NCBI GenBank assembly: GCA_920105625.2
Contig: OV050033.1
Coordinates: 112,367,700 to 112,431,699, forward strand
Source of the DNA: Clusia tigrina
Lineage: Eukaryota; Arthropoda; Insecta; Diptera; Clusiidae
Reading direction: 5' to 3'
DNA: 64,000 bases
Part shown: positions 22,331 to 36,200 of the stretch, piece after piece
Numbering within the stretch: the stretch's first letter is position 1
Layout of the letters: every line of letters starts with the position of its first letter
The notes under the pieces: model-generated
The model's database searches: none
Told to the model about the DNA's origin: nothing
Seen by the model: the letters and a program-made list of their open reading frames with translations, nothing else
Position numbers and translations under genes: made by a program

Positions 22331-25300
22331 TACCGTATAGAAGTTAGGGCCATTTGAAGTTTTATCAGTGTTTGATTTGGGACTCAAGGGTAGCATAGCT
22401 TTGAGCGATAGCTTAAATTGACAAGAGGTTCGGGTACTTTATTGTTACAAAATTACAAGGTTTTATGACGCTCCAGTAAAAATTTACAAGCATTTATATG
22501 TTGCAAACTTTGATAGGAGTAGGACATACCGTATAGGAGTTAGGGCCATTTGAAGTTTTATCAGTGTTTGATTTGGGACTCAAGGGTAGCATAGCTTTGA
22601 GCGATAGCTTAAATTGACAAGAGGCTCGAGTACTTTATTGTTAAAAAATTTCAAGGTTTTATGACGCTCCAGTAAAAAGTTACAAGCAATTGTATATTGC
22701 AAACTTTGATAGGTGTAGGACGTCCCGTATAGAAAGTAGGGCCATTTGAAGTTTTATCAGTGTGTGATTTGGGACTCAAGGGTAGCAAAGCTTTGAGCGA
22801 TATCTTAAATTGACAAGAGGCTCGAGTACTTTATTGTTACAAAATTTCAAGGTTTTATGATGCTCCAGTAAAAAGTTACAAGCATTTGTATGTTGCAAAC
22901 ATTGATAGGTGTAGGACGTACCGTATAGAAGTTAGGGCCATTTGAAGTTTTATCAGTGTTTGATTTGGGACTCAAGGGTAGCATAGCTTTGGGCGATAGC
23001 TTAAATTGACAAGAGGCTCGAGTACTTTATTGTTACAAAATTTCAAGGTTTTAAGACTCTCCAGTAAAAAGTTACAAGCATTTGTATGTTGCAAACTTTG
23101 ATAGGTGTAGGACGTCCCGTATAGAAGGTAGGGCCATTTGAAATTTTATCAGTGTGTGATTTGAGACTCAAGGGTAGCATAGCTTTGAGCGATAGCTTAA
23201 ATTGACAAGAGGCTCGAGTACTTTATTGTTACAAAATTTCAAGGTTTTATGATGCTCCAGTAAAAAGTAACAAGCATTTGTATGTTGCAAACATTGATAG
23301 GTGTAGGACGTACCGTATAGAAGGTAGGGCCATTTGAAGTTTTATCAGTGTTTGATTTGGGACTCAAGGGTAGCATAGCTTTGAGCGATAGCTTAAATTG
23401 ACAAGAAGTTCGGGTACTTCATTGTTACAAAATTTCAAGGTTTTTTTACGCTCCAGTAAAAACTTACAAGCATTTGTATGTTGCAAACTTTGAAAGGAGT
23501 AGGACGTACCGTATAGAAGCTAGGGCCATTTGCAGTTTTATCAGTGTTTGATTTGGGACTCAAGGGTAGCATAGCTTTGAGCGATAGCTTAAATTGACAA
23601 GAGGCTCGAGTACTTTATTGTTACAAAATTTCAAGGTTTTATGATGCTCCAGTAAAAGTTACAAGCATTTGTATGTTGCAAACTTTGATAGGTGTAGGAC
23701 GTCCCGTATTGAAGTTAGGGCCATTTGATGTTTTATCAGTGTCTGATTTGGGACTCAAGGGTAGCATAGCTTTGAGCGATAGCTTAAATTGACAAGAGGC
23801 TCGATTACTTTATTGTTACAAAAATTCAAGGTTTTATGACGCTCCAGTAAAAAGTTACAAGCATTTGTATGTTTGCAAATTTTGATAGGTGTAGGACGTA
23901 CCGTATAGAAGTTAGGGCCATTTGAAGTTTTATCAGTGTTTGATTTGGGACTCAAGGGTAGCATAGCTTTGAGCGATAGCTTAAATTGACAAGAGGTTCG
24001 GGTACTTTATTGTTACAAAATTACAAGGTTTTATGACGCTCCAGTAAAAATTTACAAGCATTTATATGTTGCAAACTTTGATAGGAGTAGGACGTACCGT
24101 ATAGGAGTTAGGGCCATTTGAAGTTTTATCAGTGTTTGATTTGGGACTCAAGGGTAGCATAGCTTTGAGCGATAGCTTAAATTGACAAGAGGCTCGAGTA
24201 CTTTATTGTTAAAAAATTTCAAGGTTTTATGACGCTCCAGTAAAAAGTTACAAGCAATTGTATATTGCAAACTTTGATAGGTGTAGGACGTCCCGTATAG
24301 AAAGTAGGGCCATTTGAAGTTTTATCAGTGTGTGATTTGGGACTCAAGGGTAGCATAGCTTTGAGCGATATCTTAAATTGACAAGAGGCTCGAGTACTTT
24401 ATTGTTACAAAATTTCAAGGTTTTATGATGCTCCAGTAAAAAGTTACAAGCATTTGTATGTTGCAAACATTGATAGGTGTAGGACGTACCGTATAGAAGT
24501 TAGGGCCATTTGAAGTTTTATCAGTGTTTGATTTGGGACTCAAGGGTAGCATAGCTTTGGGCGATAGCTTAAATTGACAAGAGGCTCGAGTACTTTATTG
24601 TTACAAAATTTCAAGGTTTTAAGACTCTCCAGTAAAAAGTTACAAGCATTTGTATGTTGCAAACTTTGATAGGTGTAGGACGTCCCGTATAGAAGGTAGG
24701 GCCATTTGAAATTTTATCAGTGTGTGATTTGGGACTCAAGGGTAGCATAGCTTTGAGCGATAGCTTAAATTGACAAGAGGCTCGAGTACTTTATTGTTAC
24801 AAAATTTCAAGGTTTTATGATGCTCCAGTAAAAAGTAACAAGCATTTGTATGTTGCAAACATTGATAGGTGTAGGACGTACCGTATAGAAGGTAGGGCCA
24901 TTTGAAGTTTTATCAGTGTTTGATTTGGGACTCAAGGGTAGCATAGCTTTGAGCGATAGCTTAAATTGACAAGAAGTTCGGGTACTTCATTGTTACAAAA
25001 TTTCAAGGTTTTTTTACGCTCCAGTAAAAACTTACAAGCATTTGTATGTTGCAAACTTTGAAAGGAGTAGGACGTACCGTATAGAAGCTAGGGCCATTTG
25101 AAGTTTTATCAGTGTTTGATTTGGGACTCAAGGGTAGCATAGCTTTGAGCGATAGCTTAAATTGACAAGAGGCTCGAGTACTTTATTGTTACAAAATTTC
25201 AAGGTTTTATGATGCTCCAGTAAAAAGTTACAAGCATTTGTATGGTGCAAACTTTGATAGGTGTAGGACTTCCCGTATAGAAGGTAGGGCCATTTGAAGT

Positions 25301-27616
25301 TTTATCATTGTGTGATTTGGGACTCAAGGGTAGCATAGCTTTGAGCGAAACCTTAAATTGACAAGAGGCTCGAGTACTTTATTGTTACAAAATTTCAAGG
25401 TTTTATGATGCTCCAGTAAAAAGTTACAAGCATTTGTATGTTGCAAACATTGATAGTTGTAGGACGTTCCGTATAGAGGTTAGGGCCATTTGAAGTTTTA
25501 TCAGTGTTTAATTTGGGACTCAAGGGTAGCATAGCTTTGAGCGATAGCTTAAATTGACAAGAGGCTCGAGTACTTTATTGTTACAAAATTTCAAGGGTTT
25601 ATGACGCTCCAGTAAAAATTTACAAGCATTTGTATGTTGCAAACTTTGATAGGAGTAGGATGTACCGTATAGAAGTTAGGGCCATTTGAAGTTTTATCAG
25701 TGTTTGATTTGGGACTCAAGGGTAGCATAGCTTTGAGCGATAGGTTAAATTGACAAGAGGCTCGAGTACTTTATTTTTACAAAATTTCAAGGGTTTATGA
25801 CGCTCCAGTAAAAATTTACAAGCATTTGTATGTTGCAAACTTTGATAGGAGTAGGATGTACCATATAGAAGTTAGGGCCATTTGAAGTTTTATCAGTGTT
25901 TGATTTGGGACTCAAGGGTAGCATAGCTTTGAGCGAAAGCTTAAATTGACAATAGGCTCGAGTACTTTATTGTTACAAAATTTTAAGGTTTTATGACTCT
26001 CCAGTAAAAAGTTACAAGCATTTGTATGTTGCAAACTTTGATAGGTGGAGGACGTACCATACAGAAGTTAGGGCCATTTAAAGTTTTATCAGTGTTTGAT
26101 TTGGGACTCAAGGGTAGCATAGCTTTGAGCGATAGCTTAAATTGACAAGAGGCTCGAGTACTTCCTTGTTACAAAATTTCAAGGATTTTTGACGCTCCAG
26201 TAAAAACTTACAAGCATTTGTATGTTGCAAACTTTGATAGGAGTAGGACGTACCGTATAGAAGTTAGGGCCATTTGAAGTTTTATCAGTGTTTGATTTGG
26301 GACTCAAGGGTAGCATAGCTTTGAGCGATAGGTTAAATTGACAAGAGGCTCGAGTACTTTATTGTTACAAAATTTCAAGGTTTTATGACGCTCCAGTAAA
26401 AATTTACAAGCATTTGTATGTTGCAAACTTTGATAGGAGTAGGATGTACCGTATAGAAGTTAGGGCCATTTGAAGTTTTATCAGTGTTTGATTTGGGACT
26501 CAAGGGTAGCATAGCTTTGAGCGATAGCTTAAATTAACAAGAGGCTCGAGTACTTTATTGTTAGAAAATTTCAAGGTTTTATGACGCACCAGTAAAAAGT
26601 TACAAGCATTTTTATGTTGCAAACTTTGATAGGTGTAGCACGTACTGTATAGAAGTTAGGGCCATTTAAAGTTTCATCAGAGTTTGATTTGGGACTCAAG
26701 GGTAGCATAGCTTTGAGCGATAGCTTAAATGGACAAGAGGCACGAGTACTTTATTGTTACAAAATTTCAACGTTTTATGACGCTCCAGTAAAAAGTTACA
26801 AGCAGTTGTATGTTGCAAACTTTGATAGGTGTAGGACGTATCGTATAGAAGTTAGGGCCATTTGAAGTTTTATCAGTGTTTGATTTGGGGCTCAAGGGTA
26901 GCATAGCTTTGAGCGATAGCTTAAATTGACAAGAGGCACGAGTACTTTATTGTTACAAAATTTCAAGGTTTTATGACGCTCCAATAAAAAGTTACAAGCA
27001 TTTGTATGTTGCAAACTTTGATAGGTGTAGGACGTACTGTATAGAAGTTAGGGCCATTTGAAGTTTTATCAGTGTTTGAATTGGGGCTCAAGGGTAGCAT
27101 AGCTTTGAGCGATAGCTTAAATGGACAAGAGGCACGAGTACTTTATTGTTACAAAATTTCAAGGTTTTATGACGCTCCAGTAAAAAGTTACAAGTATTTG
27201 TATGTTGCAAACTTTGAAAGGAGTAGGACGTACTGTATAGAAGTTAGGGCCATTTGAAGTTTCATTAGAGTTTGATTTGGGACTCAAGGGTAGCATAGCT
27301 TTGAGCGATAGCTTAAATGGACAAGAGGCACGAGTACTTTATTGTTACAAAATTTCAAGATTTTATGACGCTCCAGTGAAAAGTTACAAGCATTTGTATG
27401 TTGCAAACTTTGATAGGTATAGGATGCACCGTATAGAAGTTAGGGCCATTTGAAGTATTATCAGTGTTTGATTTGGGACTCAAGGGTAGCATAGCTTTGA
27501 GCGATAGCTTAAATTGACAAGAGGCTCGAGTACTTTATTGTTACAAAATTTCAAGGTTTCATGACGCTCCAGTAAAAAGTTACAAGCATTTGATAGGTGT
27601 AGGACGTACCGTATAG
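22331..27616. repeat. Satellite segmental duplication, copy B (offset 5667 bp)
   Basis: Near-identical to 16664-21949, including the internal 8-monomer sub-repeat: the AAGAAGTTCGGG monomers are at 23403 and 24971, again 1568 apart. Private differences include ACAATAGGCTCG at 25950 and GGATTTTTGACG kept at 26183. The 16-bp deletion monomer at its end lies near 27591. Confidence 0.94.
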
Positions 27617-30600
27617 AAGTTAGGGACATTTGAAGTTTTAAAAGTGTTTGATTTGGGACTAAAGGGTAGCATAGCTTTGAGCGATAGCTTAAATTGACAA
27701 GAGGCTCGAGTACTTCATTGTTACAAAATTTCAAGGTTTTTTGACGCTTCAGTAAAAACTTACAAGCATTTGTATGTTGCAAACTTTGAAAGGAGTAGGA
27801 CGTACCGTATAGAAGCTAGGGCCATTTGAAGTTTTATCAGTGTTTGATTTGGGACTCAAGGGTAGCATAGCTTTGAGCGATAGCTTAAATTGACAAGAGG
27901 CTCGAGTACTTTATTGTTACAAAATTTCAAGGTTTTATGATGCTCCAGTAAAAAGTTACAAGCATTTGTATGTTGCAAACTTTGATAGGTGTAGGACTTC
28001 CCGTATAGAAGGTAGGGCCATTTGAAGTTTTATCATTGTGTGATTTGGGACTCAAGCGTAGCATAGCTTTGAGCGAAAGCTTAAATTGACAAGAGGCTCG
28101 AGTACTTTATTGTTACAAAATTTCAAGGTTTTATGATGCTCCAGTAAAAAGTTACAAGCATTTGTATGTTGCAAACATTGATAGCTGTAGGACGTTCCGT
28201 ATAGAGGTTAGGGCCATTTGAAGTTTTATCAGTGTTTGATTTGGGACTCAAGGGTAGTATAGCTTTGAGCGATAGCTTAAATTGACAAGAGGCTCGAGTA
28301 CTTTATTGTTACAAAATTTCAAGGCTTTATGACGCTCCAGTAAAAATTTACAAGCATTTGTATGTTGCAAACTTTGATAGGAGTAGGATGTACCGTATAG
28401 AAGTTAGGGCCATTTGAAGTTTTATCAGTGTTTAATTTGGGACTCAAGGGTAGCATAGCTTTGAGCGATAGGTTAAATTGACAAGAGGCTCGAGTACTTT
28501 ATTGGTACAAAATTTCAAGGGTTTATGACGCTCCAGTAAAAATTTACAAGCATTTGTATGTTGCAAACTTTGATAGGAGTAGGATGTACCGTATAGAAGT
28601 TAGGGCCATTTGAAGTTTTATCAGTGTTTGATTTGGGACTCAAGGGTAGCATAGCTTTGAGCGAAAGCTTAAATTGACAAGAGGCTCGAGTACTTTATTG
28701 TTACAAAATTTTAAGGTTTTATGACTCTCCAGTAAAAAGTTACAAGCATTTGTATGTTGCAAACTTTGATAGGTGGAGGACGTACCATACAGAAGTTAGG
28801 GCCATTTAAAGTTTTATCAGTGTTTAATTTGGGACTCAAGGGTAGCATAGCTTTGAGCGATAGCTTAAATTTGCAAGAGGCTCGAGTACTTCCTTGTTAC
28901 AAAATTTCAAGGATTTTTGACGCTCCAGTAAAAACTTACAAGCATTTGTATGTTGCAAACTTTGATAGGTGTAGGACGTACCGTATAGAAGTTAGGGCCA
29001 TTTGAAGTTTTATCAGTGTTTGATTTGGGACTCAAGGGTAGCATAGCTTTGAGCGATAGGTTAAATTGACAAGAAGCTCGAGTACTTTATTGTTACAAAA
29101 TTTCAAGGGTTTATGACGCTCCAGTAAAAATTTACAAGCATTTGTATGTTGCAAACTTTGATAGGAGTAGGATGTACCGTATAGAAGTTAGGGCCATTTG
29201 AAGTTTTATCAGTGTTTGATTTGGGACTCAAGGGTAGCATAGCTTTGAGCGATAGCTTAAATTGACAAGAGGCTCGAGTACTTTATTGCTAGAAAATTTC
29301 AAGGTTTTATGACGCACCAGTAAAAAGTTACAAGCATTTGTATGTTGCAAACTTTGATAGGTGTAGCACGTACTGTATAGAAGTTAGGGCCATTTAAAGT
29401 TTCATCAGAGTTTGATTTGGGACTCAAGGGTAGCATAGCTTTGAGCGATAGCTTAAATGGACAAGAGGCACGAGTACTTTATTGTTACAAAATTTCAACG
29501 TTTTATGACGCTCCAGTAAAAAGTTACAAGCAGTTGTATGTTGCAAAGTTTGATAGGTGTAGGACGTATCGTATAGAAGTTAGGGCCATTTGAAGTTTTA
29601 TCAGTGTTTGATTTGGGACTCAAGGGTAGCATAGCTTTGAGCGATAGCTTAAATTGGCAAGAGGCTCGAGTACTTTATTGTTACAAAATTTCAAGGTTTC
29701 ATGACGCTCCAGTAAAAAGTTACAAGCATTTGATAGGTGTAGGACGTACCGTATAGAAGTTAGGGACATTTGAAGTTTTATCACGTTTGATTTGGGATTC
29801 AAGGGTAGCATAGCTTTGAACGATAGCTTAATTTGACAAGAGGCTCGATTACTTTATTGTTACAAAATTTCAAGGTTTTATGACGCTCCAGTAAAAAGTT
29901 ACAAGCATTTGTATGTTGCAAACTTTGATAGGCGTAGGACGTACCGTATAGAAGTTAGGGCCATTTGAAGTTTTAAAAGTGTTTGATTTGGGACTAAAGG
30001 GTAGCATAGCTTTGAGCGATAGCTTAAATTGACAAGAGGCTCGAGTACTTTATTGTTACAAAATTTCAAGGGTTTATGACGCTCCAGTAAAAATTTACAA
30101 GCATTTGTATGTTGCAAACTTTGATAGGAGTAGGATGTACCGTATAGAAGTTAGGGCCATTTGAAGTTTTATCAGTGTTTGATTTGGGACTCAAGGGTAG
30201 CATAGCTTTGAGCGAAAGGTTAAATTGACAAGAGGCTCGAGTACTTTATTGTTACAAAATTTTAAGGTTTTATGACTCTCCAGTAAAAAGTTACAAGCAT
30301 TTGTATGTTGCAAACTTTGATAGGTTTAGGACGTTCCATACAGAAGTTAGGGCCATTTAAAGTTTTATCAGTGTTTGATTTGGGACTCAAGGGTAGCATA
30401 GCTTTGAGCGATAGGTTAAATTGACAAGAGGCTCGAGTACTTTATTGTTACAAAATTTCAAGGGTTTATGACGCTCCAGTAAAAATTTACAAGCATTTGT
30501 ATGTTGCAAACTTTGATAGGAGTAGGATGTACCGTATAGAAGTTAGGGCCATTTGAAGTTTTATCAGTGTTTGATTTGGGACTCAAGGGTAGCATAGCTT

Positions 30601-33274
30601 TGAGCGATAGGTTAAATTGACAAGAGGCTCGAGTACTTTATTGTTACAAAATTTCAAGGGTTTATGACGCTCCAGTAAAAATTTACAAGCATTTGTATGT
30701 TGCAAACTTTGATAGGAGTAGGATGTACCGTATAGAAGTTAGGGCCATTTGAAGTTTTATCAGTGTTTGATTTGGGACTCAAGGGTAGCATAGCTTTGAG
30801 CGAAAGCTTAAATTGACAAGAGGCTCGAGTACTTTATTGTTACAAAATTTTAAGGTTTTATGACTCTCCAGTAAAAAGTTACAAGCATTTGTATGTTGCA
30901 AACTTTGATAGGTGGAGGACGTACCATACAGAAGTTAGGGCCATTTAAAGTTTTATCAGTGTTTGATTTGGGACTCAAGGGTAGCATAGCTTTGAGCGAT
31001 AGCTTAAATTTGCAAGAGGCTCGAGTACTTCCTTGTTACAAAATTTCAAGGATTTTTGACGCTCCAGTAAAAACTTACAAGCATTTGTATGTTGCAAACT
31101 TTGATAGGAGTAGGACGTACCGTATAGAAGTTAGGGCCATTTGAAGTTTTATCAGTGTTTGATTTGGGACTCAAGGGTAGCATAGCTTTGACCGATAGGT
31201 TAAATTGACAAGAGGCTCGAGTACTTTATTGTTACAAAATTTCAAGGGTTTATGACGCTCCAGTAAAAATTTACAAGCATTTGTATGTTGCAAACTTTGA
31301 TAGGAGTAGGATGTACCGTAGAGAAGTTAGGGCCATTTGAAGTTTTATCAGTGTTTGATTTGGGACTCAAGGGTAGCATAGCTTTGAGCGATAGCTTAAA
31401 TTGACAAGAGGCTCGAGTACTTTATTGTTAGAAAATTTCAAGGTTTTATGACGCACCAGTAAAAAGTTACAAGCATTTGTATGTTGCAAACTTTGATAGG
31501 TGGAGGACGTACCATACAGAAGTTAGGGCCATTTAAAGTTTTATCAGTGTTTGATTTGGGACTCAAGGGTAGCATAGCTTTGAGCGATAGCTTAAATTTG
31601 CAAGAGGCTCGAGTACTTCCTTGTTACAAAATTTCAAGGATTTTTGACGCTCCAGTAAAAACTTACAAGCATTTGTATGTTGCAAACTTTGATAGGAGTA
31701 GGACGTACCGTATAGAAGTTAGGGCCATTTGAAGTTTTATCAGTGTTTGATTTGGGACTCAAGGGTAGCATAGCTTTGAGCGATAGGTTAAATTGACAAG
31801 AAGCTCGAGTACTTTATTGTTACAAAATTTCAAGGGTTTATGACGCTCCAGTAAAAATTTACAAGCATTTGTATGTTGCAAACTTTGATAGGAGTAGGAT
31901 GTACCGTATAGAAGTTAGGGCCATTTGAAGTTTTATCAGTGTTTGATTTGGGACTCAAGGGTAGCATAGCTTTGAGCGATAGCTTAAATTGACAAGAGGC
32001 TCGAGTACTTTATTGCTAGAAAATTTCAAGGTTTTATGACGCACCAGTAAAAAGTTACAAGCATTTGTATGTTGCAAACTTTGATAGGTGTAGCACGTAC
32101 TGTATAGAAGTTAGGGCCATTTAAAGTTTCATCAGAGTTTGATTTGGGACTCAAGGGTAGCATAGCTTTGAGCGATAGCTTAAATGGACAAGAGGCACGA
32201 GTACTTTATTGTTACAAAATTTCAACGTTTTATGACGCTCCAGTAAAAAGTTACAAGCAGTTATATGTTGCAAAGTTTGATAGGTGTAGGACGTATCGTA
32301 TAGAAGTTAGGGCCATTTGAAGTTTTATCAGTGTTTGATTTGGGACTAAAGGGTAGCATAGCTTTGAGCGATAGCTTAAATTGGCAAGAGGCTCGAGTAC
32401 TTTATTGTTACAAAATTTCAAGGTTTCATGACGCTCCAGTAAAAAGTTACAAGCATTTGATAGGTGTAGGACGTACCGTATAGAAGTTAGGGACATTTGA
32501 AGTTTTATCACGTTTGATTTGGGATTCAAGGGTAGCATAGCTTTGAACGATAGCTTAATTTGACAAGAGGCTCGATTACTTTATTGTTACAAAATTTCAA
32601 GGTTTTATGACGCTCCAGTAAAAAGTTACAAGCATTTGTATGTTGCAAACTTTGATAGGCGTAGGACGTACCGTATAGAAGTTAGGGCCATTTGAAGTTT
32701 TAAAAGTGTTTGATTTGGGACTAAAGGGTAGCATAGCTTTGAGCGATAGCTTAAATTGACAAGAGGCTCGAGTACTTTATTGTTACAAAATTTCAAGGTT
32801 TTTTGACGCTTCAGTAAAAAGTTACAAGCATTTGTATGTTGCAAACTTTGATAGGTGTAGGACTTCCCGTATAGAAGTTAGGGCCATTTGAAGTTTTATC
32901 GGTGTTTGATTTGGGACTCAAGGGTAGCATAGCTTTGAGCGATAGGTTAAATTGACAAGAGGCTCGAGTACTTTATTGTTACAAAATTTCAAGGGTTTAT
33001 GACGCTCCAGTAAAAATTTACAAGCATTTGTATGTTGCAAACTTTGATAGGAGTAGGATGTACCGTATAGAAGTTAGGGCCATTTGAAGTTTTATCAGTG
33101 TTTGATTTGGGACTCAAGGGTAGCATAGCTTTGAGCGAAAGCTTAAATTGACAAGAGGCTCGAGTACTTTATTGTTACAAAATTTTAAGGTTTTATGACT
33201 CTCCAGTAAAAAGTTACAAGCATTTGTATGTTGCAAACTTTGATAGGTGGAGGACGTACCATACAGAAGTTAGG
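27617..33274. repeat. Satellite monomers, rearranged Z-family block
   Basis: About 29 monomers in nested, overlapping repeats. 28754 on matches 31481 on, and 29731 matches 32458, at offset 2727 (14 x 196 minus 17). 28754 also matches 30893 at 2139, and 30893 matches 33228 at 2335. The missing 17 bases are a 16-bp deletion (near 29730 and 32457) and one in TCACGTTTGATTTGG. Typical markers are GGAGTAGGATGTACC, AAATTTGCAAGAGG, and CCTTGTTAC with GGATTTTTGACG. No gene is seen. Confidence 0.9.
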
Positions 33275-36200
33275 GCCATTTAAAGTTTTATCAGTGTTTG
33301 ATTTGGGACTCAAGGGTAGCATAGCTTTGAGCGATAGCTTAAATTTGCAAGAGGCTCGAGTACTTCCTTGTTACAAAATTTCAAAGATTTTTGACGCTCC
33401 AGTAAAAACTTACAAGCATTTGTATGTTGCAAACTTTGATAGGAGTAGGACGTACCGTATAGAAGTTAGGGCCATTTGAAGTTTTATCAGTGTTTGATTT
33501 GGGACTCAAGGGTAGCATAGCTATGACCGATAGGTTAAATTGACAAGAGGCTCGAGTACTTTATTGTTACAAAATTTCAAGGGTTTATGACGCTCCAGTA
33601 AAAATTTACAAGCATTTGTATGTTGCAAACTTTGATAGGAGTAGGATGTACCGTATAGAAGTTAGGGCCATTTGAAGTTTTATCAGTGTTTGATTTGGGA
33701 CTCAAGGGTAGCATAGCTTTGAGCGATAGCTTAAATTGACAAGAGGCTCGAGTACTTTATTGTTAGAAAATTTCAAGGTTTTATGACGCACCAGTAAAAA
33801 GTTACAAGCATTTGTATGTTGCAAACTTTGATAGGTGTAGCACGTACTGTATAGAAGTTAGGGCCATTTAAAGTTTCATCAGAGTTTGATTTGGGACTCA
33901 AGGGTAGCATAGCTTTGAGCGATAGCTTAAATGGACAAGAGGCACCAGTACTTTATTGTTACAAAATTTCAAGGTTTTATGACGCTCCAGTAAAAAGTTA
34001 CAAGCAGTTGTATGTTGCAAGGTTTGATAGGTGTAGGACGTATCGTATAGAAGTTAGGGCCATTTGAAGTTTTATCAGTGTTTGATTTGGGGCTCAAGGG
34101 TAGCATAGCTTTGAGCGATAGCTTAAATTGACAAGAGGCACGAGTACTTTATTGTTACAAAATTTCAAGGTTTTATGACGCTCCAATAAAAAGTTACAAG
34201 CATTTGTATGTTGCAAACTTTGATAGGTGTAGGACGTACTGTATAGAAGTTAGGGCCATTTGAAGTTTTATCAGTGTTTGATTTGGGGCTCAAGGGTAGC
34301 ATAGCTTTGAGCGATAGCTTAAATGGACAAGAGGCACGAGTACTTTATTGTTACAAAATTTCAAGGTTTTATGACGCTCCAGTAAAAAGTTACAAGTATT
34401 TGTATGTTGCAAACTTTGAAAGGAGTAGGACGTACCGTATAGAAGTTAGGGCCATTTGAAGTTTCATCAGAGTTTGATTTGGGACTCAAGGGTAGCATAG
34501 CTTTGAGCGATAGCTTAAATGGACAAGAGGCACGAGTACTTTATTGTTACAAAATTTCAAGATTTTATGACGCTCCAGTGAAAAGTTACAAGCATTTGTA
34601 TGTTGCAAACTTTGATAGGTATAGGATGCACCGTATAGAAGTTAGGGCCATTTGAAGTATTATCAGTGTTTGATTTGGGACTCAAGGGTAGCATAGCTTT
34701 GAGCGATAGCTTAAATTGACAAGAGGCTCGAGTACTTTATTGTTACAAAATTTCAAGGTTTCATGACGCTCCAGTAAAAAGTTACAAGCATTTGATAGGT
34801 GTAGGACGTACCGTGTAGAAGTTAGGGACATTTGAAGTTTTATCACGTTTGATTTGGGATTCAAGGGTAGCATAGCTTTGAACGATAGTTTAATTTGACA
34901 AGAGGCTCGATTACTTTATTGTTACAAAATTTCAAGGTTTTATGACGCTCCAGTAAAAAGTTACAAGCATTTGTATGTTGCAAACTTTGATAGGCATAGG
35001 ACGTACCGTATAGAAGTTAGGGCCATTTGAAGTTTTAAAAGTGTTTGATTTGGGACTAAAGGGTAGCATAGCTTTGAGCGATAGCTTAAATTGACAAGAG
35101 GCTCGAGTACTTCATTGTTACAAAATTTCAAGGTTTTTTGACGCTTCAGTAAAAAGTTACAAGCATTTGTATGTTGCAAACTTTGATAGGTGTAGGACTT
35201 CCCGTATAGAAGGTAGGGCCATTTGAAGTTTTATCAGTGTGTGATTTGGGACTCAAGGGTAGCATAGCTTTGAGCGATAGCTTAAATTGACAAGAGGCTC
35301 GAGTACTTTATTGTTACAAAATTTCAAGGTTTTATGACGCTCCAGTAAAAAGTTACAAGCATTTGTATGTTGCAAACTTTGATAGGTGTAGGACTTCCCG
35401 TATAGAAGGTAGGGCCATTTGAAGTTTTATCAGTGTGTGATTTGGGACTCAAGGTAGCATAGCTTTGAGCGATAGCTTAAATTGACAAGAGGTTCGAGTA
35501 CTTTATTGTTACAAAATTTCAAGGTTTTATGACGCTCCAGTAAAAATTTACAAGCATTTGTATGTTGCAAACTTTGATAGGAGTAGGACGTACCGTATAG
35601 AAGTTAGGGCCATTTGAAGTTTTATCAGTGTTTCATTTGTGACTCAAGGGTAGCATAGCTTTGAGCGATAGCTTAAATTGACAAGAGGCTCGAGTACTTT
35701 ATTGTTAAAAAATTTCAAGGTTTTATGACGCTCCAGTAAAAAGTTACAAGCAATTGTATGTTGCAAACTTTGATAGGTGTAAGCCATACCGTATAGAAGT
35801 TAGGGCCATTTGAAGTTTTTCAGTGTTTGATTTGCGACTCAAGGGAAGTAGAGCTTTGATCGATAGCTTAAATTTGCAAGAGGCTCGAGTATTTCATTGT
35901 TACAAAATTTCAAGGTTTTTTGACGCTTCAGTAAAAACTTACAAGCATTTGTACGTTGCAAACTTTGAAAGGAGTAGGACGTACCGTATAGTAGGTAGGG
36001 CCATTTGAAGTTTTATCAGTGTGTGATTTGGGACTCAAGGGTAGCATAGATTTGAGCGATAGCTTAAATTGACAAGAGGTTCGAGTACTTTATTGTTACA
36101 AAATTTCAAGGTTTTAGGACGCTCCAGTAAAAATTTACAAGCATTTGTATGTTGCAAACTTTGATAGGAGTAGGACGTACCGTATAGAAGTTAGGGCCAT

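Noticed and set aside
27480..27782. Reverse-strand open frames of 60-100 codons starting MLPLSPKS or MQHTNAC
   Set aside because: Same cause: the reverse complement of the monomer lacks stops in one frame over part of its length. The longer ones arise only where an indel monomer rejoins frames. No known domain, signal or splice context.
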